A stretch of DNA of 64,000 bases, taken from the NCBI GenBank assembly GCA_024803745.1, contig JANJXV010001819.1, positions 1 to 64,000 on the forward strand, in the 5' to 3' direction. Of the stretch, positions 24,571 to 36,549 are shown in pieces. Every line of letters starts with the position of its first letter. Position 1 is the first letter of the stretch. Made by a program: the position numbers and the translations under genes. The DNA is from Megascapheus bottae. Taxonomy: Eukaryota; Chordata; Mammalia; Rodentia; Geomyidae. A model generated the notes under the pieces. It made no database searches. It was not told the DNA's origin and saw nothing but the letters and a program-made list of their open reading frames with translations.

Positions 24571-27500
24571 GGAGGTGTGTGAAGTCACAGAATTGAAGTG
24601 TGTGAAGTCAAAATGGAGGTGTGTGAAGTCACAGAATGGAGGTCTGTGAAAACACAGAATAGAGGTGTGTGAAGTCAGAATGGAGGTGTGTGAAGTCAGA
24701 ATGGAGGTGTGTGAAGTCAGAATGGAGGTTTGTGAAATCAGAGAATGGAGGTGTGTGAAGCCACAACGCAGGTGTGTGAACTCATGGAATGAAGGTGTGT
24801 GAAGTAAAATTGCAGGTGTGTGAAGACATAGAATGGAGGTGTGTGAAGTCATAGAATGGAGGTGTGTGAAGTCACAGAATGGAGGTTTGTGAAGTCACAG
24901 AATGGAGGTGTGTGAAGTCACAGAATGGAGGTGTGTGAAGTCATAGAATGGAGGTGTGTGAAGTCATAGAATGGAGGTGTGTGAAGTCATAGAATGGAGG
25001 ACTGTGATCTCAGAATGGAGGTTTGTGAAGTCATAGAATGGAGGTGTGTGAAGTCACAGAATGGAGGTGTGTGAAGTCATAAAATGGAGGTGTGTGAATT
25101 CATAGAATGGAGGTGTGTGAAGTCACCGAATGGAGGTGTGTGAAGTCACAGAATGGGGGTGTGTGAACTTAGAATGTAGGTGTGTGAAGCCACAGAATGG
25201 AGGTGTGTGAAGTTATAGAATGGAAGTGTGTGAAGTCATAGAAAGGAGGAGTGTGAACTCAAAATGGAGGTGTGTGAAGTCACAGAATGGAGGTTTGTGA
25301 AGTCATAGAATGGAGGTGTGTGAAGTCAGAGAATATATGTTTCTGAAGTAAGAATGAAGGTGTGTGAAGTCATGGAATGGAGATGTGTGAAGTTAAATTG
25401 GAGGTGTGTGAACTCATAGAATGGAGGTGTGTGAAGTCATAGAATGGAGGTTTGTGAAGTCAGGGAATGGCGGTGTGTGAAGTCAAAGAATGGAGGTGTG
25501 TGAAGTCACAGATTGGATGTGTGTGAAGTCAAACCGGAGGTGTGTGAAGTCACAGAATGGAGGTGTGTGAAGTCAGAGAATGGAGGTGTGTGAAGTCAAA
25601 AAGGTGGTGTGTGAAGGCATAGAATGGAGGTGTGTGAATTCATAGAATGGAGCTGTGTGAAGTCAAAATGGAGGTGTGTGAAGTCAGACTGGAGGGGTGT
25701 GAAGTCAGAATGGAGGTGTGTGGAGTCACAGAATGGAGGTGTGTGAAGTCATAGAATGGAGGTGTGTGAAATCACAGAATGAAGGTGTGTGAAGTCAGAA
25801 TGGAGGTGTGTCACGTCACAGAATTGAGGTGTGTGAAGTCAGAGAATGGAGGTGTGTGAAGTCAGAATGAAGGTGTGTGAAGTCACAGAAAGGAGGTGTG
25901 TGAAGTCACAGAATGGATGTTTGTGAAGTAAGAATGAAGGTGTTTGAAGTCATAGAATGGAGGTGTGTGAAGTCACAGAATGGAGGTGTGTGAAGTCATA
26001 GAATGGAGCTGTGTGAAGTCATAGAATGGAGGTGTGTGATGTCATAGAATGGAGGTGTGTGAAGTCACAGAATGGAGGTGTGTGAAGTCAGAATGGATGT
26101 GTGTGAATTCATAGACTGAGGTGGGTGAAGTCATAGAAAGGAGGTGTGGGAATCATAGAATGGAGGAGTGTGAAGTCATAGAGTGGAGGTGAGTGAAGTC
26201 ACAGATTCGAGGTCTGTGATGTCATGGAATGGAGGTGTGTGAAGTCAGAATGGAGGTGTGTGAAATCATAGAATGGAGATGTGTGAACTCAGAGAATGGA
26301 GTTGTGTGACGTCACAATGGAAGAGTGTGAAGTCATAGAATGGAGGTGTGAGAAGTTACAGAATAGAGGTGTGTGAAGTCATAAAATGAAGGTGTGTGAA
26401 CTCAGAATGGAGGTGTGTGAAGTCATAGATGGAGGTGTGTGAAGTCACAGTATGGAGGAGTGTGAAATCACAGAATGGAGTTTTGTGAAGTCACAGAATG
26501 GAGGTGTGTGAAGTCAGAATGGAGGTGTGTGAAGTCATAGAATTTAGGTGTGTGAAGTCACAAAATGGAGGTGTGTGAAGTCATAGAATGGAGGTGTGTG
26601 AAGTCATAGAATGGAGGTGTGTCAACTCAGAATGTAGGTGTGTGAAGTCACAGAATTGAGGTGTGTGAAGTCACAGAATGGAGGTGTGTGAAGTCAGAAT
26701 GAAGGTGTGTGAAATCACAGAATGGAGGTGTGTGAAGTCAGAATGGAGGTGTGTGAAGTCATAGACTGAGGTGGGTGAGGTCATAGAAAGGAGGTGTGGG
26801 AAGTCATAGATTGGAGGAGTGTGAAGTCATAGAGTGGAGGTGAGTGAAGTCACAGATTCGAGGTCTGTGATGTCATGGAATGGAGGTGTTTGAAGTCAGA
26901 ATGGAGGTGTGTGAAATCATAGAATGGAGATGTGTGAACTCAGAGAATGGAGTTGTGTGACGTCACAATGGAAGAGTGTGAAGTCATAGAATGGAGGTGT
27001 GAGAAGTTACAGAATGGAGGTGTGTGAAGTCACAGAATGGAGGTGTGTGAACTCAGAATGGAGGTGTGTGAAGTCATAGATGGAGGTGTGTGAAGTCATA
27101 GTATGGAGGAGTGTGAAATCACAGAATGGAGTTTTGTGAAGTCAGAGAATGGAGCTGTGAGAAGTCAGAACGGAGGTGTGTGAAGTCATAGAATGGAGGT
27201 GTGTGAAGTCAGAATTGGGGTGTGTGAAGTCATAGAATTTAGGTGTGTGAAGTCACAAAATGGAGGTGTGTGAAGTCATAGAATGGAGGTGTGTGAAGTC
27301 ATAGAATGGAGGTGTGTGAAATCAGAATGTAGTTGTGTGAAGTCACAGAATTGAGGTGTGTGAAGTCACAGAATGGAGGTGTGTGAAGTCAGAATGAAGG
27401 TGTGTGAAATCACAGAATGGAGGTGTGTGAAGTCACAGAATGGATGTTTGTGAAGTAAGAATAAAGGTGATTTAAGTCATAGAGTGGCGGTGTGTGAAGT

Positions 27501-30382
27501 CACAGAATGGAGGTGTGTGAAGTCATAGAATGGAGGTGTGTGAATCATAGAATTGAGGTGTGTGAAGTCATAGAATGGAGGTGTGTGAAGTCATAAAATG
27601 GAGGTGTGTGAACTCATAGAATGGAGGTGTGTGAAGTCAAAATGGAGTTGTGTGAATTCATAGAATGGTGTTTTTTGATATCAACGAATGGAGGTGTGTG
27701 AAGCCATAGAATGGAGGTGTGTGAAGTCAGATTTGAGGTGTGTGAAATCACAGAATGGACGTATGTGAAGTCACAGAATGGAGGTGTGTAAACTCAGAAT
27801 GTAGGTGTGTGAAGCCACAGAATGGAGGTGTGTGAAGTCATAGAATGGAAGTGTGTGAAATCATTGAATAGAGGTGTGTGAAGTCACAGAATTAAGGTGT
27901 GTGAAGTCAGAATGTAGGTGTGTGAAGTCAGAATGGAGGTGAGTGAAGTCATAGAATGGAGGTGTGTGAAGTCATAGAATGGAGGTCTGTGAACTCAGAA
28001 TGGAGGTGAGTGAAGTCACAGAATGGAGGTGTTTGAAGTCATAGAATGGAGGTTTGTGAAATCACAGAATGGAGGTGTGTTAATTCATTGAATGGAGGTG
28101 TGTGAAGTCATAGGAGCGAGGTGTGTGAAGTCACAGAATGGAGGTGTGTGAAGTCACAGAATGGAGGTGGTGAAGTCACAGAATGGAGGTGTGTGAACTC
28201 AGAATGTAGGTGTGTGAAGCCACAGAATGGAGGTGTGTGAAGTTATAGAATGGAAGTGTGTGAAGTCATAGAATGTAGGTGTGTGAACTCAGAATGGAGG
28301 TGTGTGAAGTCACAGAATGGAGGTTTGTGAAGTCATAGAATGGAGGTGTGTGAAGTCAGAGAATGGATGTTTCTGAAGTAAGAATGAAGGTGTGTGAAGT
28401 CATAGAATGGAGATGTGTGAAGTCAAATTGGAGGTGTGTGAACTCATAGAATGGAGGTGTGTGAAGTCAGAATGGAGGTGTGTGAAGTCATAGGAGCGAG
28501 GTGTGTGAAGTCACAGAATGGAGGTGTGTGAAGTCACAGAATGGAGGTGGTGAAGTCACAGAATGGAGGTGTGTGAACTCAGAATGTAGGTGTGTGAAGC
28601 CACAGAATGGAGGTGTGTGAAGTTATAGAATGGAAGTGTGTGAAGTCATAGAATGTAGGTGTGTGAACTCAGAATGGAGGTGTGTGAAGTCATAGAATGG
28701 AGGTGTGTGAAGTCACAGAATGGAGGTGTGTGAAGTCAGAATGGAGGTGTGTGAAGTCATAGACTGACGTGGGTGAAGTCATAGAAAGAAGGTGTGGGAA
28801 GTCATAGAATGGAGGAGTGTGAAGTCATAGAGTGGAGGTGAGTGAAGTCACAGATTCGAGGTCTGTGATGTCATAGAATGGAGGTGTGTGAAGTCAGAAT
28901 GGAGGTGTGTGAAATCATAGAATGGAGGTTTGTGAAATCATAGAATGAAGGTGTGTGAAGTCAGAATGCTGGTGTCACGTCACAGAATTGAGGTGTGTGA
29001 AGTCAGAGAATGGGGGTGTGTGAAGTCAGAATGAAGGTGTGTGAAGTCACAGGAAGGAGGTGTGTGAAGTCACAGAACGGATGTTTGTGAAGTAAGAATG
29101 AAGGTGTTTGAAGTCATAGAATGGAGGTGTGTGAAGTCAGAATGGAGGTGTGTGAAATCATAGAATGGAGATGTGTGAACTCAGAGAATGGAGTTGTGTG
29201 ACGTCACAATGGAAGAGTGTGAAGTCATAGAATGGAGGTGTGAGAAGTTACAGAATGTAGGTGTGTGAAGTCATAAAATGAAGGTGTGTGAAGTCAGAAT
29301 GGAGGTGTGTGAAGTCACAGAATGGAGTTTTGTGAAGTCAAAGAATGGAGCTGTGTGAAATCAGAACGGAGGTGTGTGAAGTCATAGAATGGAGGTGTGT
29401 GAAGTCAGAATGGAGGTGTGTGAACTCATAGAATGGAGGTGTGTGAAGTCAGAATGGAGGTGTGTGAACTCATAGAATGGAGGTGTGTGAAGTCAGAATG
29501 GAGGTGTGTGAAGTCATAGAATTTAGGTGTGTGAAGTCACAAAATGGAGGTGTGTGAAGTCATAGAATGGAGGTGTGTGAAGTGATAGAATGGAGGTGTT
29601 TGAAGTCAGAATGTAGGTGTGTGAAGTCACAGAATTGAGGTGTGTGAAGTCACGGAATGGAGGTGTGTGAAGTCAGATTGAAGGTGTGTGAAATCACAGA
29701 ATGGAGGTGTGTGAAGTCACAGAATGGATGTTTGTGAAGTAAGAATGAAGGTGCTTGAAGTCACAGAGTGGAGGTGTGTGAAGTCACAGAATGGAGGTGT
29801 GTGAAGTCAGAATGGAGGTGTGTTAAGTCATAGACTGAGGTGGGTGAAGTCATAGAAAGGAGGTGTGGGAAGTCATAGAATGGAGTAGTGTGAAGTCATA
29901 GAGTGGAGGTGAGTGAAGTCACAGATTCGAGGTCTATGATGTCATACAATGGAGGTGTGTGAAGTCAGAATGGAGGTGTGTGAAGTCATAGAATGGAGAT
30001 GTGTGAACACATAGAATGGAGTTGTGTGACGTCACAATGGAAGCGTGTGAAGTCATAAAATGGAGGTGTGAGAAGTCACAGAATGGAGGTGTGTGAAGTC
30101 ATAAAATGAAGGTGTGTGAAGTCAGAATGGAGGTGTGTGAAGTCACACAATGGAGGTGTGTGAACTCAGAATGGAGGTGTGTGAAGTCATAGAAGGAGGT
30201 GTGTGAAGTCATAGTATGGAGGTGTGTGAAATCACAGACTGGAGTTTTGTGAAGTCACAGAATGGAGCTGTGTGAAGTCAGAACGGAGGTGTGTGAAGTC
30301 ATAGAATGGAGGTGTGTGAAGTCATAGAATGGAGGTGTGTGAAGTCATAGAATGGAGGTGTGTGAAGTCACAGAATGGAGGT
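24571..30382 (+). repeat. Satellite between LTR C1 and LTR A4, containing the large duplicated block
   Basis: Up to about 25110 this is the C downstream flank, as after 35775. Near 25115 the order switches to that of copy 2 of the 2889-bp unit, and from GTCACCGAAT at 25122 onward it follows 6301 onward. The offset falls from 18821 to 18689 bp near 28100 and to 18644 bp at the LTR, reflecting small deletions such as the one near 26500. The 380-bp-spaced ATAGGAGCGA pair is conserved at 28110 and 28490. TGACGTCA occurs at 26307, 26958, 29199 and 30027. No gene is present. Confidence 0.9.
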
Positions 30383-30701
30383 TGCCGGGGCCAACCGGCG
30401 GCAAACCAGGGTTCGCAGATTGGGATTCCTGAAATCGGGGGCAAGGACTAGCAAGAAATAGAAGAGAGACAGACACAGCGGGTCCGGGATGTCCACAGTC
30501 CAGGTAAAGACTGCCGAGACTGCCGGTTTATTTTCCACTCCCCCTTCTTCCGTCCTCCTGACCCAGGGAACATCCAGGTGTTACATTCATATGGTAATTC
30601 TCAGGTCATTTGCATAGAATAGGGCCAGAAAGCAATAAGACAATAAAGCCATCGTCTGATGCAAGCCAAGGTACAGTTTGATTCCACTCTGGCTCACAAC
30701 A
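30383..30701 (-). mobile_element. Solo LTR, class II ERV-like, copy A4
   Basis: Type A copy by ACATCCAGG and CTTCCGTCCTCC, 319 bp with GGAGGT flanks, but with TGCCGGGG at its + strand end, as in types B and C, where A1 to A3 have TGCCTGGG. A4 therefore either predates that G-to-T change or lost it by exchange. No coding content. Confidence 0.8.
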
Positions 30702-32976
30702 GGAGGTGTGTGAAGTCACAGAATTGAAGTGTGTGAAGTCAAAATGGAGGTGTGTGAAGTCACAGAATGGAGGTCTGTGAAAACACAGAATAGAGGTGTG
30801 TGAAGTCAGAATGGAGGTGTGTGAAGTCAGAATGGAGGTGTGTGAAATCAGATTATGGAGGTGTGTGAAGCCACAAAGCAGGTGTGTGAACTCATGGAAT
30901 GAAGGTGTGTGAAGTAAAATTGCAGGTGTGTGAAGACATAGAATGGAGGTGTGTGAAGTCATAGAATGGAGGTGTGTGAAGTCACAGAATGGAGGTGTGT
31001 GAAGTCATAAAATGGAGGTGTGTGAAGTCACAGAATGGAGGTGTGTGAAGTCATAGAATGGAGGTGTGTGAAGTCATAGAATGGAGGTGTGTGAAGTCAT
31101 AGAATGGAGGATTGTGATCTCAGAATGGAGGTTTGTGAAGTCATAGAATGGAGGTGTGTGAAGTCACAGAATGGAGGTGTGTGAAGTCATAGAATGGAGG
31201 TGTGTGAAGTCAGATTGGAAGTGTGTGAAATCACAGAATGGAGGTGTGTCAACTCAGAAATGAGGTGTGTGAATTCATAGAATGGAGGTGTGTGAAGTCA
31301 TAGGATCGAGGTGTATGAAGTCACAGAATGGAGGTGTGTGAAGTCACAGAATGGAGGTCTGTGAAGTCACAGATTGGAGGTGTGTGAACTCAGAATGGAG
31401 GTGTGTGAAGTCATAGAATGGAAGTGTGTGAAGTCATAGAATGGAGGTGTGTGAAGGAAGAATGGAGGTGTGTGAAGTCACAGAATGGAGGTGTGTGAAC
31501 TCAGAATGGAGGTGTGTGAAGTCACAGAATGGAGGTTTGTGAAGTCATAGAATGGAGGTGTGTGAAGTCAGAGAATGGATGTTTCTGAAGTAAGAATGAA
31601 GGTGTGTGAAATCATAGAATGGAGGTGTGTGAAGTCAAATTGGAGGTGTTTGAACTCATAAAATGGAGGTGTGTGAACTCATTGAATGGAGGTGTGTGAA
31701 GTCATGGAATGGAGGTGTGTGAAGTCAAAGAATGGAGGTGTGTGAAGTGAAACAATAGAGGTGTGTGAAGTCACAGATTGGAGGTGTGTGAAGTCACAGA
31801 ATAGAAGTGTGTGAACTCAAAATGGAGGAGTCTGAAGTTACAGAATGGAGGTGTGTGAAGTCACAGAATGGAGGTGTGTGAAGTCAAAAAGGTGGTGTGT
31901 AAAGTCACAGAATGGAGGTGTGTGAAGTCATAGAATGGAGGTGTGTGAAATTATAGAATGGAGGTGTGTGAAGTCAGAATGGAGGTGTGTCAAGTCACAG
32001 AATTGAGGTGTGTGAAGTCAGAGAATGGAGGTGTGGGAAGTCAGAATGAAGGTGTGTGAAGTCACAGAAAGGAGGTGTGTGAAGTCACAGAATTGATGTT
32101 TGTGAAGTAAGAATGAAGGTGTTTGAAGTCATAGAATGGAGGTGTGTGAAGTCAAAGAATGGAGGTGTGTGAAGTCATAGAATGGAGGTGTGTGAAGTCA
32201 TAGAATTGAGGTGTGTGAAGTCATAGAATGGAGGTGTGTGAAGTCACAGAATGGAGGTGTGTGAAGTCAGAATGGAGGTGTGTGAAGTCATAGACTGAGG
32301 TGGGTGAAGTCATAGAAAGGAGGTGTGGGAAGTCATAGACTGAGGTGGGTGAAGTCATAGAAAGGAGGTGTGGGAAGTCATAGAATGGAGTAGTGTGAAG
32401 TCATAGAGTGGAGGTGAGTGAAGTCACAGATTCGAGGTCTGTGATGTCATACAGTGGAGGTGTGTGAAGTCAGAATTGAGGTGTGTGAAGTCACACAATG
32501 GAGGTGTGTGAACTCAGAATGGAGGTGTGTGAAGTCATAGATGGAGGTGTGTGAAGTCATAGTATGGAGGTGTGTGAAGTCATAAAATGAAGGTGTGTGA
32601 AGTCAGAATGGAGGTGTGTGAAGTCACACAATGGAGATGTGTGAACTCAGAATGGAGGTGTGTGAAGTCATAGATGGAGGTGTGTGAAGTCATAGTATGG
32701 AGGTGTGTGAAATCACAGACTGGAGTTTTGTGAAGTCACAGAATGGAGCTGTGTGAAGTCAGAACGGAGGTGTGTGAAGTCATAGAATGGAGGTGTGTGA
32801 AGTCAGAATGGAGGTGTGTGAACTCATAGAATGGAGGTGTGTGAAGTCACAGAATGGAGGTGTGTGAAGTCATAGAATGGAGGTGTGTGAAGTCATAGAA
32901 TGGAGGTGTGTGAAGTCATAGAATGGAGGTGTGTGAATTCATAGAATGGAGGTGTGTGAAGTCACAGAATGGAGGT
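30702..32976 (+). repeat. Satellite segment between LTR A4 and LTR B3
   Basis: Conserved A-to-B segment of the usual length (2594 bp start to start) with minor private changes, such as GATTATGGAGG near 30850 and GGAGGAGTCTGAAG near 31823. No gene is present. Confidence 0.93.
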
Positions 32977-33295
32977 TGCCGGGGCCAACCGGCGGCAAAC
33001 CAGGGTTCGCAGATTGGGATTCCTGAAATCGGGGGCAAGGACTAGCAAGAAATAGAAGAGAGAGAGACACAGCGGGTCCGGGATGTCCACAGTCCAGGTA
33101 AAGACTGCCGAGACTGCCGGTTTATTTTCCACTCCCCCTTCTTCCCTCCTCCTGACCCAGGGAACCTATAGGTGTTACATTCATATGGTAATTCTCAGGT
33201 CATTTGCATAGAATAGGGCCAGAAAGCAATAAGACAATAAAGCCATCGTCTGATGCAAGCCAAGGTACAGTTTGATTCCACTCTGGCTCACAACA
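32977..33295 (-). mobile_element. Solo LTR, class II ERV-like, copy B3
   Basis: Type B copy, 319 bp, with AGAGAGAGAC and ACCTATAGG markers and GGAGGT flanks, 11005 bp after B2. No coding content. Confidence 0.8.
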
Positions 33296-35455
33296 GGAGG
33301 TGTGTGAAGTCACAGAATTGAAGTGTGTGAAGTCAAAATGGAGGTGTGTGAAGTCACAGAATGGAGGTCTGTGAAGACACAGAATAGAGGTGTGTGAAGT
33401 CAGAATGGAGGTGTGTGAAGTTAGAATGGAGGTGTGTGAAATCATAGAATGGAGGTGTGTGAAGCCACAATGCAGGTGTGTGAACTCATGGAATGAAGGT
33501 GTATGAAGTAAAATTGCAGGTGTGTAAAGTCATAGAATGGAGGTGTGTGAAGTCCTAGAATGGAGGTGTGTGAAGTCACAGAATGGAGGTGTGTGAAGTC
33601 ATAGAATGGAGGTGTGTGAAGTCACAGAATGGAGGTGTGTGAAGTCATAGAATGGAGGTGTGTGAAGTCATGGAATGGAGGTGTGTGAAGTCATAGAATG
33701 GAGGACTGTGAACTCAGAATGGCGGTTTGTGAAGTCATAGAATGGAGGTGTGTGAAGTCACAGAATGGAGGTGTGTGAAGTCATAGAATGGAGGTGTGTG
33801 AAGTCACAGATTGGAAGTGTGTGAAGGCAAAACGGAGGTGTGTGAAGTCACAGAATGGAGGTGTGTGAAGTCACAGAATGGAGGTGTGTGAAGTCAAAAA
33901 GGTGGTGTGTGAAGTCACAAAATGGAGGTGTGTGTATTCATAGAATGGAGCTGTGTGAAGTCAGAATGGAGGTGTGTGAAGTCAGAATGGAGGGGTGTGA
34001 AGTAAGAATGGAGGTGTGCGAAGTCACAGAATGGAGGTGTGTGAAGTCATAGAATGGAGGTGTGTGAAATCATAGAATGGAGGTGTGTGAAGTCAGAATG
34101 GAGGTGTGTCAAGTCACAGAATTGAGGTGTGTGAAGTCAGAGAATGGAGGTGTGTGAAGTCAGAATGAAGGTGTGTGAAGTCACAGAAAGGAGGTGTGTG
34201 AAGTCACAGAATGGATGTTTGTGAAGTAAGAATGAAGGTGTTTGAAGCCATAGAATGGAGGTGTGTGAAGTCAAAGAATGGAGGTGTGTGAAGTCATAGA
34301 TTGGAGGTGTGTGAAGTCATAGAATTGAGGTGTGTGAAGTCATAGAATGGAGGTGTGTGAAGTCACAGAATGGAGGTGTGTGAAGTCAGAATGGAGGTGT
34401 GTGAAGTCATAGACTGAGGTGTGTGAAGTCATAGAAAGTAGGTGTGGGAAGTCGTAGAATGTAGGAGTGTGAAGTAATAGAGTGGAGGTGAGTGAAGTCA
34501 CAGATTCGAGGTCTGTGATGTCATAGAATTTAGGTGTGTGAAGTCAGAATGGAGGTGTGTGAAATCATAGAATGGAGATGTGTGAACACATAGAATGGTG
34601 TTGTGTGACGTCACAATGGAAGTGTGTGAAGTCATAGAATGGAGGTGTGAGAAGTCACAGAATGGAGGTGTGTGAAGTCATAAAATGAAGGTGTGTGAAG
34701 TCAAAATGGAAATGTGTGAAGTCACAGAATGGAGGTGTGTGAACTCAGAATGGAGGTGTGTGAAGTCATAGATGGAGGTGTGTGAAGTCATAGTATGGAG
34801 GTGTGTGAAATCACAGAATGGAGTTTTGTGAAGTCACAGAACGGAGCTGTGTGAAATCAGAACGGAGGTGTGTGAAGTCATAGAATGGAGGTGTGTGAAG
34901 TCACAATGGAGGTGTGTGAAGTCATAGAATGGAGGAGTGTGAAGTCACAGAATGGAGGTGTGTGAATTCATAGAATGGAGTTGTGTGAAGTCATAGAATG
35001 GAGGTGTGTGAAGTCATAGAATGGGGTGTGTGAATTCATAGAATGGAGGTGTGTGAACTCACAGAATGGAGGTTTGTGTACTCGAAATGGAGGTGTTTGA
35101 AGTCAAAGAATGGAGGTGTGTGAAGTCATAGAATGGAAGTGTGTGAAGTCATAGAATGGAGGTGTGTGACCCAGAATTCAGGTTTGTGAAGTCACAGAAT
35201 GGAGGTTTGTGAAGTCTTACAATGGAGGTGTGTGAAGTCATAGAATGGATGTTTCTAAAGTAAGAATGAAGGTGTGTGAAGTCATAAAATGGAGGTGTGT
35301 CAAGTCAAAATGGAGGTGTGTGAACTCATAGAATAGAGGTGTGTGAACTCATAGAATTGAGGTGTGTGAAGTCATGGAATGGAGGTGTGTGAAGTCCAAG
35401 AATGGAGGTGTGTGAAGTCAAAGAATGTAGGTGTGTGAAGTCACAGAATGGAGGT
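33296..35455 (+). repeat. Satellite segment between LTR B3 and LTR C2, with an extra 199-bp block
   Basis: B downstream flank retaining a block of monomers at about 33855-34055 that B1 and B2 lack. This block has the AAAAAGGTGGTG monomer, ATGGAGCTGTGTG and a run of 21-bp monomers, and is closely related to a segment recurring in the right-hand array (37707, 40085, 42424 and later). The 65-codon open frame over it is a repeat by-product: its translation is a tandem of EVCEV-like heptads from 21-bp monomers. TGACGTCA is at 34606. Confidence 0.92.
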
Positions 35456-35774
35456 TGCCGGGGCCAACCGGCGGCAAACCAGGGTTCGCAGATTGGGGTT
35501 CCTGAAATCGGGGGCAAGGACTAGCAAGAAATAGAAGAGAGACAGACACAGCGGGTCCGGGATGTCCGCAGTCCAGGTAAAGACTGCCGAGACTGCCGGT
35601 TTATTTTCCACTCCCCCTTCTTCCGACCTCCTGATCCAGGGAACCTCCAGGTGTTATATTCATATGGTAATTCTCAGGTCATTTGCATAGAATAGGGCCA
35701 GAAAGCAATAAGACAATAAAGCCAACGTCTGATGCAAGCCAAGGTACAGTTTGATTCCACTCTGGCTCACAACA
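35456..35774 (-). mobile_element. Solo LTR, class II ERV-like, copy C2
   Basis: Type C copy, 319 bp, GGAGGT flanks, last LTR in the window. It has two private changes on the + strand, GATGTCCGCAG (others GATGTCCACAG) and AAGCCAACG (others AAGCCATCG). Just downstream two monomers (44 bp) found after every other LTR are missing. No coding content. Confidence 0.8.
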
Positions 35775-36549
35775 GGAGGTGTGTGAAGTCACAGAATGGA
35801 AGTCTGTGAAGACACAGAATAGAGGTGTGTGAAGTCAGAATGGAGGTGTGTGAAGTCAGAATGGAGGTTTGTGAAATCAGAGAATGGAGGTATGTGAAGC
35901 CACAACGCAGGTGTGTGAACTCATGGAATGAAGGTGTGTGAAGTAAAATTGCAGGTGTGTGAAGACATAGAATGGAGGTGTGTGAAGTCATAGAATGGAG
36001 GTGTGTGAAGTCACAGAATGGAGGTTTGTGAAGTCACAGAATGGAGGTGTGTGAAGTCACAGAATGGAGGTGTGTGAAGTCATAGAATGGAGGTGTGTGA
36101 AGTCATAGAATGGAGGTGTGTGAAGTCATAGAATGGAGGACTGTGATCTCAGAATGGAGGTTTGTGAAGTCATAGAATGGAGGTGTGTGAAGTCACAGAA
36201 TGGAGGTGTGTGAAGTCATAAAATGGAGGTGTGTGAATTCATAGAATGGAGGTGTGTGAAGTCACAATGGAGTTGTGTGAAGTCATAGATTGGAGGTGTG
36301 TGAAGTCAGATTGGAAGTGTGTGAAATCACAGAATGGAGGTGTGTCAACTCAGAAATGAGGTGTGTGAATTCATAGAATGGAGGTGTGTGAAGTCATAGG
36401 ATCGAGGTGTGTGAAGTCACAGAATGGAGGTGTGTGAAGTCACAGAATGGAGGTCTGTGAAGTCACAGATTGGAGGTGTGTGAACTCAGAATGGAGGTGT
36501 GTGAAGTCATAGAATGGAAGTGTGTGAAGTCATAGAATGGAGGTGTGTG
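35775..36549 (+). repeat. Transitional satellite from the LTR-bearing to the LTR-free array
   Basis: C downstream flank to about 36260, then a segment from 36301 that follows 12561 onward (offset 23740 bp), that is, the flank downstream of a type A LTR. This links the right-hand array to the LTR-bearing family by descent although it carries no LTR. No gene is present. Confidence 0.88.
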
